Positions 24,489-35,648 of a stretch of 64,000 bases of DNA are shown here, in pieces; within the stretch, counting starts at the first letter, position 1; each line of letters opens with the position of its first letter. Source of the stretch: Bryobacter sp. (GTDB lineage Bacteria > Acidobacteriota > Terriglobia > Bryobacterales > Bryobacteraceae); contig JALHNH010000011.1 in NCBI GenBank assembly GCA_022843625.1, forward strand, positions 62,001-126,000. Direction: 5' to 3'. The notes under the pieces are model-generated. The model was not told the DNA's origin and ran no database searches. It saw only the letters and a list, made by a program, of their open reading frames with translations. A program made the position numbers and the translations under genes.

Positions 24489-25616
24489 TTAGGGATTCGG
24501 CGGAACAACTGCGGGAGTGGCAGGAGGTGCCTCTATAACGGCAGGCTTCGGTGCAGCTACTCTCGGTGCAACCGGCGCATTAAAATTAGGCACCCTACCT
24601 CCATTACCGTAGCTTAGCCCCTGCTGCTCGCCAATCGCCTTGTATCGATCGACCAAACGGTCGGCATCAGTAGAAAACCTCTGGTTTGGATTCTGTTTGG
24701 GGGTTGCGTCCAGGGGAAGGGCGACTGAATCAGGAACCGGAGGAGCCATCGGTTTGGCTTCAGGGCCTACATTTGTGACTTGAGAAAGCTCGGGGATCTG
24801 CTGGTGTACGCCTTCGAGCACCACCAGCACTTCTTCCAGGCCCTTTTCAAATGCGGCCGGCGCGACATAGATTTCTTTGAACAGTTTACCCTCTCTGGCG
24901 ACTCGCACCGGCCCCACCGGCAAACCCTTTGGAAAAATGCGATCATCCCCGGAGGTGTAAAAGATCTCACCTACCTGGACAGTCTGTTCATTTTGAATGT
25001 AGTCCACCAGCAATTGATTGTTTCCCTGGCCTTTGGCAGTGCCGTGCACCCGGGTTTTGTCTGAGACTACACCGCAGCCAAAAGTTGGGTCGGTAATGAG
25101 CATGACCTGGGAACCAGTCGGGTAGGCAGCCGTTACTTTGCCGACAATACCATCCGGGGTAATCACCGGCATTCCTTTCAAAACGCCGGAAGTGGACCCT
25201 CGATCAATGAAAACGACCTTTGAGTTCATGCCAGCCCCTGCGCCAATGATTCGAGCGCCGATCGTTTTGTTGGGGTTACGTTGGACAAAGAACGCCATAG
25301 CCTCTACGCGCTTGGCCGTTGCCAGTTCTTCCTTCAAGAACTGATTTTCAAGCTTGAATCGGTCGACATCGGCCTTGAGCGTCTGGTTTTGGGATCGAAT
25401 CTCGATCAATTGCCAATATTCACCAGCAATACCGAATGTATTGGCCCGGATACCTTCCAGTACCCGCGCGAGTGGAGTGATGGCCGTCACTGCCCAAACG
25501 CGAATCAGCCGCACATCCTGGTTATTTTTGACCTGAACGGCAAGCAGCACCAATTGCGCCATGATGACAATCACCAGGACGGACAAATTGCGGTATCTGC
25601 CTAAGAATCCATCCAT
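24489..25616 (-). CDS. mreC: rod-shape determining protein MreC
   Basis: A 375-residue periplasmic scaffold of the elongasome. It has a single membrane helix (about residues 10-25), a coiled coil at about 65-100, then the beta domains with ARIIGAGAGMNSKVVFIDRG and GMPVITPDGIVGKV. The C-terminal 80 residues are Pro/Ala-rich and disordered, longer than in many MreC proteins. Lies 20 bases after mreB. Confidence 0.93.
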   Translation of the reverse strand: MDGFLGRYRNLSVLVIVIMAQLVLLAVQVKNNQDVRLIRVWAVTAITPLARVLEGIRANTFGIAGEYWQLIEIRSQNQTLKADVDRFKLENQFLKEELATAKRVEAMAFFVQRNPNKTIGARIIGAGAGMNSKVVFIDRGSTSGVLKGMPVITPDGIVGKVTAAYPTGSQVMLITDPTFGCGVVSDKTRVHGTAKGQGNNQLLVDYIQNEQTVQVGEIFYTSGDDRIFPKGLPVGPVRVAREGKLFKEIYVAPAAFEKGLEEVLVVLEGVHQQIPELSQVTNVGPEAKPMAPPVPDSVALPLDATPKQNPNQRFSTDADRLVDRYKAIGEQQGLSYGNGGRVPNFNAPVAPRVAAPKPAVIEAPPATPAVVPPNP

Positions 25617-25636
25617 GCTTGCCCTAAGGCGCTCCC

Positions 25637-26662
25637 CTACTCAATTGCTATGCGGCGTAGCAACTTGAAATCGGAAAGCATTTTGCCGATGCCAAGTACG
25701 ACGCAAGCCAGTGGATCTTCTGCAATGGATACGGGCAAGCCCGTTTCCTGACGGATCCGCTTGTCAAGGTTCTTGATCAGGCCACCACCACCAGTAAGCA
25801 CAATACCTCGATCTGAAATGTCGGCTGAAAGCTCGGGAGGAGTGCGCTCCAGCGCGACGCGAATCGCGTTCATGATCGTCGAAATACCTTCGGCCAGGGC
25901 TTCGCGGATTTCTTCGTCGCCAATGGTCAGCGTCCGCGGCACACCCTCGATTAAGTTGCGTCCCTTGATTTCCATCGTAATTGGCTTGTCAAGTTCGGAG
26001 GCCGAGCCGATCTTCATTTTGATTTGCTCGGCAGTTCTTTCGCCAACCAGCAGGTTGTATTTGCGCTTCAAATACTGAATAATCGCTTCGTCGAGTTCGT
26101 TTCCGGCAACCCGAACGGACCGGGAATAGACGATGCCGGCCAGAGAGATGACCGCAACGTCGGTTGTACCGCCGCCGATGTCCACAACCATGTTGCCGCC
26201 GGGTTCGGTAATGGGAAGCCCGGCACCGATCGCTGCAACCATTGCCTGCTCCACCAAATGTACTTCGCTCGCCTTGGCGCGATAGGCAGAATCGATAACC
26301 GCGCGCTTTTCTACCTGGGTGATTTCAGAAGGGACGCCGATTACGATTCTTGGGTGCACAAGCATCTTGCGGCCATGAGCCTTCTGGATGAAGTAGTTCA
26401 ACATGCGCTCGGTCACCTTGAAGTCGGCGATGACGCCATCCTTCATAGGACGGATTGCAACGATGTTGCCCGGCGTGCGGCCCAGCATTTCTTTTGCTTC
26501 TTTGCCAACGGCTTCAACTTCGCCGTTGTTCTTGTTAATCGCCACGATCGAAGGTTCATTGACAACAATGCCCTTGCCTTTGGCATATACGAGGGTATTC
26601 GCCGTGCCAAGGTCAATGGCGAGGTCGGACGAAAATAGGCTGAACAGCGAGCGGATATTCAT
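25637..26662 (-). CDS. mreB: actin-like cell-shape protein MreB
   Basis: A 341-residue bacterial actin that forms membrane-bound filaments guiding lateral wall synthesis. Nucleotide-binding motifs are clear: [17 protein letters not shown] (phosphate 1), [15 protein letters not shown] (phosphate 2) and [12 protein letters not shown] (adenosine). First gene of the mre operon; about 275 bases separate it from the divergent small gene at 26939, where its promoter must lie, though I cannot point to clear boxes. Confidence 0.97.
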   Translation of the reverse strand: MNIRSLFSLFSSDLAIDLGTANTLVYAKGKGIVVNEPSIVAINKNNGEVEAVGKEAKEMLGRTPGNIVAIRPMKDGVIADFKVTERMLNYFIQKAHGRKMLVHPRIVIGVPSEITQVEKRAVIDSAYRAKASEVHLVEQAMVAAIGAGLPITEPGGNMVVDIGGGTTDVAVISLAGIVYSRSVRVAGNELDEAIIQYLKRKYNLLVGERTAEQIKMKIGSASELDKPITMEIKGRNLIEGVPRTLTIGDEEIREALAEGISTIMNAIRVALERTPPELSADISDRGIVLTGGGGLIKNLDKRIRQETGLPVSIAEDPLACVVLGIGKMLSDFKLLRRIAIE

Positions 26663-26938
26663 GAATGCGGAAAAAGCTTGTCTATGTAAGGGATTTTGGG
26701 GCGGCCCAGTGTTTCACTGAAATTGGTTGGGCCTAAATTGAGCGTAGCAACAGCATCACGCTTTTGCATCTCTTTCAGGGAAGCAGAAAAACATTTTTCA
26801 AATTGCAATACCCCCATGTGAGGGTACAAAAGGAAAGACCCAATACCCGCAATGAAGTTTGAGAATCTCCCTATATGGTGTCTAGGCCCAAAATTCGATT
26901 CACGGTACAAATGAGATTCACCTGAGGAGAGGTACGAA

Positions 26939-27235
26939 ATGTTAGTCGGAATCGAAGACGATCTTAGCAATATAGTGAACCCGGAAAGCTGCCGTCTGGT
27001 CGGTAAGGAATGCCGGGACTGCGTTTGCTCCAGTGCCTCTGTCGTCGCCCTCCTCTGCCCTACTCTCGACGCCGCAGCCGCCCAGCAAATGTTTTTTCGT
27101 ATGTACAGAAATCAGGGTTGCGTCGGCATGGCTAGGGCTTTTGTGCGTGACTACCTCGGGGCAGTCGAACCGGAATACTTCGAACCGATCCAAATGCCAG
27201 CTTCAGGCCTCTATAAGATTGCTGCTTGTGCCTAA
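26939..27235 (+). CDS. small Cys-rich protein of unknown function
   Basis: A 98-residue protein with a strong ribosome site (GAGGAGAGG about 6 bases before ATG), which is why I prefer it over the antisense frame on the other strand. The N-terminal third has five cysteines in CRLVGKECRDCVCSS and VVALLC; the C-terminal part is RMYRNQGCVGMARAFVRDYL. Cysteine spacing (CxxCxC) could bind a metal. No signal peptide. It ends in a 4-base convergent overlap with the M24 peptidase gene. I do not recognise the family. Confidence 0.6.
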   Translation: MLVGIEDDLSNIVNPESCRLVGKECRDCVCSSASVVALLCPTLDAAAAQQMFFRMYRNQGCVGMARAFVRDYLGAVEPEYFEPIQMPASGLYKIAACA

Positions 27236-28560
27236 CGAATCAGGTGAAACTTCTCCTGCCGTCGTAGAACCCATTGGATTTTGCCATCCACACCCACCAT
27301 GGCGTCTTCTTCCATTCCCACAAACAATTCCTGATTGCCCCACTCCGGAACCGGGGTCCGGCTCGACAACTCAATTGAGAACCAGGTATTCGGCAGAAGC
27401 TTGACGTCTCCACGGCCTGGAACTCCTTGCTGGCGATCCCAGAGCCCAATCAGCGGCCCGGCACCGTGCCCATGGTCTCCAATGGGGTGTGAGTAAACCG
27501 TGCCCTTGATGCCTAGCGCCCGCACTTCCTTCAGCGCCTCCGCCAGCACTTCGTTTCCCGTTCGTCCCACCACCATCCGCTTCATGACAATGTCTTGCAT
27601 TTTTTTGGAATTCTCCAGCGCATTGACAATGCCAGCAGGAGGCCCGGTTTCACCTGCTTTGAGGACGTAGCCCATATGCTGGGTGTCCGTCGCCAGGCGC
27701 ATCGCCGTCAACCCGTAGTCCACCCAGAGGACATCGCCTCGTTCAATTACGATTGGCGCATCTTCCTGCTGAAGAATCTGCAGGCTTTTACCGTTCTGCC
27801 GCTGGACGCGCATCCCAGGTTGAAACCAGGTACCAAAGCCCCGGCGTTGATTTTCCTGGCGAAGCCACCAAATGACATCCTGATCCGTTGTCTTTCCAGG
27901 TTGAATCACCTCGCTGGAAAATGCTCGGCCGACTATGGAATGGACATTTTCCATCAGTCCTTGATATACAGGCACCATTTCGGGAGCCCGAAGCGCAACA
28001 AAATCCAGCGCCAGCCCCTCGGCCCGGACGAGCTTTTTGCGATTCTCAGGTCCGATCGCTTCTTCAAGCTGCTCCCGTTCCCCGGCGGAAAGGCCATCAG
28101 AGAATGCGTGAGTTTGGGACACGTCGATCGCAATCTTCCTGGGCTTGCGCTCGTCGATCAATTTCTTGAGCAGAATCCACTGGGAGTCACCATAAAGCTC
28201 GATGCCGCTGTCGGGATCTCGATAAACCTCATAGAGGCCACCTTGTGAACCACCCCCCAGAGCCAGACGCTCAACGCCTTTCTCCGCGCCCCGGTCAAAG
28301 AAAACATAAATGGTCCTGCGCCTGGCAGCAAACATGGTGGGAGAAACCAGCGAATAGAAAACCGGGTCTTCATTGTATTCGCGGCTCGAGACTACCCACA
28401 TATCCAGTCCGTGCTTACGCATCAGATCAGGCAAATTCTTTTCAAGTCTGAATTTCAGCCACGATTGTTGCAGCTTGGCCTGTTCACGCAAATCAGGCAC
28501 CGAGGGAGGAGGGGCACCCGCAAGTGTCAAAACAAGCAGAGGCAGGCACAGCAACTTCAT
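27232..28560 (-). CDS. secreted M24-family peptidase
   Basis: About 442 residues from ATG 28560, chosen because it begins a signal sequence (MKLLCLPLLVLTLAG) one base after the cstA stop; a start further upstream would run into cstA. The C-terminal catalytic domain shows metal ligands: Asp in VLWVDYGL and ATDTQH, His in DHGHGAG, Glu in FSIELSSRTP and Glu in VGMEEDAM. Resembles secreted Xaa-Pro peptidases found in several copies in this phylum. Together with cstA it may serve peptide use during carbon limitation, as inference from adjacency. Confidence 0.85.
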   Translation of the reverse strand: MKLLCLPLLVLTLAGAPPPSVPDLREQAKLQQSWLKFRLEKNLPDLMRKHGLDMWVVSSREYNEDPVFYSLVSPTMFAARRRTIYVFFDRGAEKGVERLALGGGSQGGLYEVYRDPDSGIELYGDSQWILLKKLIDERKPRKIAIDVSQTHAFSDGLSAGEREQLEEAIGPENRKKLVRAEGLALDFVALRAPEMVPVYQGLMENVHSIVGRAFSSEVIQPGKTTDQDVIWWLRQENQRRGFGTWFQPGMRVQRQNGKSLQILQQEDAPIVIERGDVLWVDYGLTAMRLATDTQHMGYVLKAGETGPPAGIVNALENSKKMQDIVMKRMVVGRTGNEVLAEALKEVRALGIKGTVYSHPIGDHGHGAGPLIGLWDRQQGVPGRGDVKLLPNTWFSIELSSRTPVPEWGNQELFVGMEEDAMVGVDGKIQWVLRRQEKFHLIR

Positions 28561-28561
28561 T

Positions 28562-30652
<2,091 letters not shown>

Positions 30653-30899
30653 AGACTATCACAATTAGAGGGTATAAAATTCGCTATAAGCCAATAACCA
30701 CGGGCCTTCGGCTGCTATGTTCCCATCATTTCCGGCAACTGGCCGACAGGCATAGAGTGAGAGATTTGTCCATTTCGTTTAGTGAGCTTGAGCAGACCTT
30801 CGCCTCGAAACCGACCGAAGATTGAAAACAGCTTGTTTCAGAATTTGGCAATGCAAAGCTGTCTCTGAGTTCGTCTTTGATTTCTATCTGTCGATAGAC

Positions 30900-31712
30900 T
30901 TAGAATTTAGGAAGTTTCGACAACACTCTATAGGTATTAGACCCGCCTTTTTGATTGACGCTGTCGACAACCTTCCAATCACGATCCATTGCGCCAACGT
31001 AAAGCGCTCGCTTACGTTCCCTGCCTGCAAGAATTACGTTTAGATTCCGGGCTGGATACTCAAGAACCTGATACTGCAGGATCTCTCCTTCCGCCTTCCA
31101 TCTGTCGGCCTGAGGAGTTCCGAGTTTTCGGATCACCGCGAAATAGTCATCTTCGGGCCCAAGCCCGAGGCTTTCCTGGACGACAGGCTTGTAGGAAACC
31201 AGCTCGCCGGATTCCAGGCCACGGTAAAAGAAGATCACCATTGCGACAATAAGCACAGAACCGGCAAGAGCAAAGAGAATTAACTTTCCGACTTTTCTCT
31301 CGGAAGAATCAAGGCCAAATCCGCTTCCACGAATACTCGCTGAAACACCGGTGGGCGCAGTTTGAGATTCAACTACCACTTCGCCTGCGGGGACGCGGGG
31401 CATTTCTATGATCCGCTTCTGCACCGGCCAAACCTGCCCTGCTTTGTAGTCCAGCGAGCGATTTAGCCCAACGATCATGACAGGGCGATCTGAGGCTGAC
31501 ACTTCGCCAAGGTAGCGTCGCGGCACCCACACTTGCGTTTGGTCGCCTTGATTCTCCACAAGGAATTCAGACCAGTTGGCATCGACTAAGCGCCACAAAT
31601 TCGTCTCCAGATTGCCAACCGACGGATGGAAAGAAAACTCTCGATCGGCCAGCTGGTCGAGCGGTGGTGGATAAGGAGCTCCTGGCTCGCGCGCTGAGGG
31701 CTGAGTTGACAT
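30900..31712 (-). CDS. single-pass membrane protein of unknown function
   Basis: A 270-residue protein with a soluble N-terminal half (residues 1-140, Trp- and Pro-rich, with WVPRRYLGEVSASDRPVMIVGL), one membrane helix near residues 142-163 (LILFALAGSVLIVAMVIFFY), and a 100-residue exported or cytoplasmic C-terminal domain. The C-terminal part resembles a small DUF4178-like beta fold only loosely, so I name no family. It follows the 125-residue gene by 4 bases and is likely cotranscribed. Confidence 0.6.
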   Translation of the reverse strand: MSTQPSAREPGAPYPPPLDQLADREFSFHPSVGNLETNLWRLVDANWSEFLVENQGDQTQVWVPRRYLGEVSASDRPVMIVGLNRSLDYKAGQVWPVQKRIIEMPRVPAGEVVVESQTAPTGVSASIRGSGFGLDSSERKVGKLILFALAGSVLIVAMVIFFYRGLESGELVSYKPVVQESLGLGPEDDYFAVIRKLGTPQADRWKAEGEILQYQVLEYPARNLNVILAGRERKRALYVGAMDRDWKVVDSVNQKGGSNTYRVLSKLPKF

Positions 31713-31716
31713 CGAT

Positions 31717-32094
31717 TTATGCCATCTTTAGGTAGTCCATATGCTCCAGCAGGGATTGGCTGGGCGGCACCACTGTTTGAGTCAAACTCTCCGCAGTTTC
31801 TGCATCGTCGAAGGCATGAAAGAGACTCAGCTTGGCGAGTGCGTACTCTTCATTCCAGCGCAGGGCCGACCCCATCCGGGCAGCACAGGCAGCCAAAGCA
31901 TCTTCGGTCAACTCAACTGCAACTTCAAAATGCGTATTGCGATCAGCCGAAACTCGAAAAACATGCTTCCGGCCCAACATTCCTTTGAAGAGGTATTGAT
32001 AAACCAAGCCACTCGCCGCTGAATAGGATTTTTCCCTCTGCGACAGGGGCAAAGGCTTCAGTGTTTCCACGTTCTTTGAGAACCACGAGAACAT
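31717..32094 (-). CDS. conserved small protein of unknown function
   Basis: A 125-residue soluble protein, first of a two-gene unit with the membrane protein downstream. Distinct segment GMLGRKHVFRVSADRNTHFEVAVEL and two Cys/Ala-rich helices (LAACAARMGSALRWNEEYALAK). No signal peptide or known motif. Its start lies only 20 bases from that of the divergent secreted protein. Confidence 0.55.
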   Translation of the reverse strand: MFSWFSKNVETLKPLPLSQREKSYSAASGLVYQYLFKGMLGRKHVFRVSADRNTHFEVAVELTEDALAACAARMGSALRWNEEYALAKLSLFHAFDDAETAESLTQTVVPPSQSLLEHMDYLKMA

Positions 32095-32114
32095 AAGACT
32101 GACTCCAGTCTAGT

Positions 32115-32927
32115 ATGAGGGTAGTGCCTCTATTTTTTTATTTGTGGTTGATGGCGCAAGCCCAGGCGCCTCAACCTCTCGCTACGCCCGTTCCCGAGCC
32201 GCCAAATGTTTACGCCAGCGCTGCAGGCCCAATTCTGTTGCCCAACCTTTGCGCAGAACTAGACATGACTGCATTGGGTCTCACCTGCAGTGAAGCCGAA
32301 CCCTGCCCAACTTACCTTGAGTTTTCAAGTGTGGAATCTGTTGGGACTGTTCTACTTCTGGCTGGCAACCTGCACACAACGGCTTCGACTCTTCAATCCA
32401 TTTTGCTGATCAGCGAAGACGGCGGATCTACGTGGCGCGAAGCTCACTCCCGGCTCAAAGCAAGCGCTCTCGAATCCATGCAGTTCATCGATTTTTCAAC
32501 CGGCTGGCTAATCGGGCAAACTTCTATCGGCTTGCCGCGAGATCCATTTATTTTGCTGACTACCGACGCTGGCAGGAACTGGCGTAAGGTGGACCTTTTT
32601 GCGGAGACTCGCGTAGGCGTGATTGAAGACTTTGCCTTCCAGACAGCGAAACGCGGTTGGATTCTGGTCGACAATCGCGGGAGCGGCGAAGCTGGCAAGT
32701 ACGAACTCTACGAAACGCAATCGGGTGGGACAAGCTGGGAATTGCGGGAAATTTCGGGTCGAATTCCCAAAACTGCCCAGCCTGGTCAGCGAACCCCTAC
32801 GAATACATCACGTGTGAGAGTAGACGAAAAAAAGGGGCTTCTCCGCATCGAAACGCGAAATGGCAATGCGTGGCGCGAGGTCAGCACTTTCAAGCTCAAG
32901 ATTGAGGACTGTAAGCCGAGTCAGTAA
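32115..32927 (+). CDS. secreted BNR/YCF48-like beta-propeller protein
   Basis: A 270-residue exported protein (signal sequence about residues 1-18). Asp-box-like repeats are visible: ISEDGGSTWREA, TTDAGRNWRKVDL and YETQSGGTSWELRE, with intervening FIDFSTGWLIGQTS and FQTAKRGWILVDN, as in sortilin-like or photosystem-assembly propellers. Only about three blades fit, so it may be a partial propeller. Its 3' end overlaps the convergent nucleotidyltransferase gene by 32 bases. Confidence 0.7.
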   Translation: MRVVPLFFYLWLMAQAQAPQPLATPVPEPPNVYASAAGPILLPNLCAELDMTALGLTCSEAEPCPTYLEFSSVESVGTVLLLAGNLHTTASTLQSILLISEDGGSTWREAHSRLKASALESMQFIDFSTGWLIGQTSIGLPRDPFILLTTDAGRNWRKVDLFAETRVGVIEDFAFQTAKRGWILVDNRGSGEAGKYELYETQSGGTSWELREISGRIPKTAQPGQRTPTNTSRVRVDEKKGLLRIETRNGNAWREVSTFKLKIEDCKPSQ

Positions 32928-34176
32928 CAGGTACTTTTCGCGGCCGAGCATCCAGCTTTGCGGCAATCAGTTGTTTCTTTAATTGCATGCCTTTGGGCGT
33001 AGCTGGATTCAGCCCTGCACTGACAACATCGTCATCGGTAATCTCTAAAGCAGCCGGTAAATACTTTTGGAGATAATTCTTGATCCTGTCCTGAACTACC
33101 CGCAATGGAGACTTACACAACAGCACGAAAATAAGCTCGGCCGGTGCATCCATCAAAGCTGCATAGATTAGAGATGGCTTCTGCAATTTGGCTGATTTGA
33201 GAGTGTTTTGAAGCGTCTTGGATTTAGATTCCAGATTCTTCCAGGCATCTACTTCGCGCTTGGATAGTTTGCAATTCTTGATGAAGCTCTGTTTGTCTTT
33301 TGGTGTCCACTTTTCACTGATGGTGTAAAGAAAGAGCGAGAAGCGATCTTCTTTGAGATGTGTTCCAAAAGGAACCATTCCCCGGAATTTGAGCAACTTC
33401 CCAAAGCCTGCAGAATTGAGCTTGGCGCCAGAAAATCCGGTGAAATAGAGATTGAGGAGCTTCTCTTTATCTAAAGTCTCAAGCACCGGAAGCGGATTAA
33501 ACTCCTCTCCAATTTTTACTATCTCTCTACGCAAGGCCTCGGGAGTGATCAACTCTTCCAACTTCTCTTCCCGGGCTCGTTGGTATTGCGCGCGTGTGCG
33601 CTCATCCAGTTGAAAGCCCAATCTGGCTTGAAGGGTTACCAGCTTCAAGACCCTTGAAGGATCGTCACTCAAAGTATGGCTATTGGCGGTTCTTAACTCG
33701 CGGAGAGCGAAATCGGAAAGGCCATTAGTGGGATCAAGCAGCAGTCCTCGCGATCCTTGAGCAAGTGAAATCGCCAGACAATTGATCGTGAAGTCCCTCC
33801 CACGAAGGTCTTCATGAATCGTAGCAGGGATAACCTTCGGCATTGCTCCAGGCTTGGCAAACTTCTCGATGCGAGCCATAGAAATTTCAGCGTGCACGCC
33901 ATTTGGGAAGCTGATCTCGTAACTTTTGCGAACATCGTCCGAGTTCACTACACGAATTCCAGCCTCCTTCTCGAGAGCCTTTACTAGCTTGAAGGGCGAA
34001 CCTTCAAGAGTAAAATTCAAGTCGCGAACAGGAAGACCGGCCGACATGTCACGCAATGCTCCGCCAGTGAGAAAAACGTTGACCTGAAGCTTTGCCATCA
34101 TCCTCTGGACTTCTGAGATAACAAAATTCTGCGACTGGCTGAGGTGACTCTCCAGCATGAACATGTAATCACTCAT
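32896..34176 (-). CDS. CCA-adding / poly(A) polymerase family nucleotidyltransferase
   Basis: A 426-residue class II nucleotidyltransferase-type protein. Head motif is FLTGGALRDMSAGLPVRDLN, followed by RDFTINCLAISL and the RNA/nucleotide-binding motif DDPSRVLKLVTLQARLGF. The usual second catalytic Asp of the DxD pair is Asn here (DLN), which could impair catalysis. Whether it adds CCA or poly(A), or has lost activity, cannot be told. ATG overlaps the Xer recombinase stop by 4 bases. Confidence 0.75.
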   Translation of the reverse strand: MSDYMFMLESHLSQSQNFVISEVQRMMAKLQVNVFLTGGALRDMSAGLPVRDLNFTLEGSPFKLVKALEKEAGIRVVNSDDVRKSYEISFPNGVHAEISMARIEKFAKPGAMPKVIPATIHEDLRGRDFTINCLAISLAQGSRGLLLDPTNGLSDFALRELRTANSHTLSDDPSRVLKLVTLQARLGFQLDERTRAQYQRAREEKLEELITPEALRREIVKIGEEFNPLPVLETLDKEKLLNLYFTGFSGAKLNSAGFGKLLKFRGMVPFGTHLKEDRFSLFLYTISEKWTPKDKQSFIKNCKLSKREVDAWKNLESKSKTLQNTLKSAKLQKPSLIYAALMDAPAELIFVLLCKSPLRVVQDRIKNYLQKYLPAALEITDDDVVSAGLNPATPKGMQLKKQLIAAKLDARPRKVPVTDSAYSPQS

Positions 34177-35084
34177 AATTTCTTGGCTTCCCTTGGATGA
34201 AATTGGTCAACAATCCCACGTAGGCGTTCCTGCTCCACATGGGTGTAAATCTGAGTCGTCGAAATATCCGCGTGCCCGAGTAAAGCCTGGACACTTCTAA
34301 GATCTGCGCCGCCATCGAGCAGATGTGTTGCGAAGGAATGGCGAAGCATATGGGGGTGCAGAGCCTTCCCGCCTCCCATGGCACGACGGATCTGAGCGAG
34401 AACTTTCCAATAGGACCGGCTCTCCAACTTCGGCCCGCGGGAACTCACAAACAGGAAGGGTGAGCTTTTCCCACGCAGCAACTTGGTGCGTCCCTCCAGA
34501 AGATACTGGTCGATGGCTTTAGCCGCATCGCTGCCGACAGGCAGCAAGCGCTGTCTATTGCCTTTTCCCGTCACTCTCAGACGCATGGAAAGGGCGTTAT
34601 ATGCCGACAATTGCACATTCACTAATTCGCTCAATCGTAACCCAGATCCATAACAAAGCTCAAACATGGCCCAATCGCGTAAGCCCCTTGGGGTTGACCG
34701 ATCAAACGCCGCCGCAACTTCCGCCAAACGTACCTCTGGAATTGCCTTCGGCAATTTGCGTGGCGGACTCTGCGTGCGCAGAAACTCTGTCGGATCTTTC
34801 GCCAATTGCCCTTCAGCCACCAGATGCTGCAACAGACCGCGCAAGGCCGCAAACTTTCGAGCGATGCTCCGGCCACTCAGTTTTCGATCCAAAAGATACT
34901 TTTGGAAAGCCTGCAGGACTGCAATTTGCGAAAACGAGTCCTCACACGATTCTTGAAGCCAACGTGAGTAACTTTCAAAATCACTCTCATAAGCTTTAAG
35001 TGTCGCTGCGGAAAGACCTTTTTCGACTCTGCAGTAAGTCAAATACGACCTTACGGCAGCCGCAAAGGGTGCCTGGCCGAACAT
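34173..35084 (-). CDS. Xer-type tyrosine recombinase
   Basis: A 303-residue recombinase from ATG 35084 (MFGQAPFAAA), the usual XerC/XerD length; the frame is open further upstream to 35324, where it would overlap the divergent gene at 35202. Catalytic residues fit: R150 (GLRLSEL), K174 (TGKGNRQR), H245 and R248 (HMLRHSFATHLL), H271 (LLGHADISTT) and Tyr280 (QIYTHV). Likely resolves chromosome dimers at dif. XerC versus XerD cannot be assigned. No mobile-element features are nearby. Confidence 0.9.
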   Translation of the reverse strand: MFGQAPFAAAVRSYLTYCRVEKGLSAATLKAYESDFESYSRWLQESCEDSFSQIAVLQAFQKYLLDRKLSGRSIARKFAALRGLLQHLVAEGQLAKDPTEFLRTQSPPRKLPKAIPEVRLAEVAAAFDRSTPRGLRDWAMFELCYGSGLRLSELVNVQLSAYNALSMRLRVTGKGNRQRLLPVGSDAAKAIDQYLLEGRTKLLRGKSSPFLFVSSRGPKLESRSYWKVLAQIRRAMGGGKALHPHMLRHSFATHLLDGGADLRSVQALLGHADISTTQIYTHVEQERLRGIVDQFHPREAKKL

Positions 35085-35201
35085 TGAGCCAATGATACAA
35101 TATTGGCATTTGTGTTTGAAACAATTTTGACCTTTTTTGGCTTGGAACCTCTCCGAAAGGCAGGAAATTAGCTTTTGACAAGCGTTTCGACAAAGAAAGC
35201 A

Positions 35202-35648
35202 ATGGTTTATCGCTTTGAGCGGGAGACTCTGGCTGGCTTCGTCGACTCGGGAAATCCCTTCGACGGAGGTTTTGTACAGTTCCTGAATCGGGAAGGAGTA
35301 GTACAGAATCTTCCGATCGAGCAAATCAAGCTCATCTGCTTTGTTCGCGAATGGTTAGACCAGCCGCCTTGGCTTCGAAGCAGCTATGCAGTCAGGCCAA
35401 GGCAGCAAGGGTTGTGGGTGAGGTTTCGTTTCAAAGACGGGGATTCTGTGGAAGCGACTATGCCCAATAGCCTCAGTGCTTTAGACCCTGTTTCGATCAT
35501 AGCGTCACCTCCTGAGCCAGCTGCTGGAGTTCAAAAAGTCCTGATTCCTCGGCCAGCGCTTGAATCATTTGAGGTCTTGGGCGTGGTGGGAAGCCCTCTC
35601 AAGAAACAAAAAGTTGCGCAAAAAAATCAGCTCAATATGTTCGACTGA
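35202..35648 (+). CDS. conserved protein of unknown function
   Basis: About 148 residues from ATG 35202 (MVYRFERETL); a TTG at 35175 would add nine. The N-terminal 100 residues are beta-rich (LAGFVDSGNPFDGGFVQFLNREG, then GLWVRFRFKDGDSVEATMPN), followed by a flexible tail ending KKQKVAQKNQLNMFD. I have no firm family name. Its end overlaps the convergent phosphoesterase gene by 17 bases. Confidence 0.55.
   Translation: MVYRFERETLAGFVDSGNPFDGGFVQFLNREGVVQNLPIEQIKLICFVREWLDQPPWLRSSYAVRPRQQGLWVRFRFKDGDSVEATMPNSLSALDPVSIIASPPEPAAGVQKVLIPRPALESFEVLGVVGSPLKKQKVAQKNQLNMFD

Noticed and set aside
26942-27193. Minus-strand 83-codon frame over the small Cys-rich gene
   Set aside because: The plus-strand frame has a very strong ribosome site; this one has none.
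27595-28248. A 217-codon plus-strand frame opposite the secreted M24 peptidase
   Set aside because: The minus-strand gene carries signal peptide and metal ligands; the antisense frame has no recognisable features.
34173-35084. Xer recombinase as a phage or mobile-element integrase
   Set aside because: Length and motifs are those of chromosomal XerC/D, it is coupled to a housekeeping-type gene and no repeats or cargo flank it.
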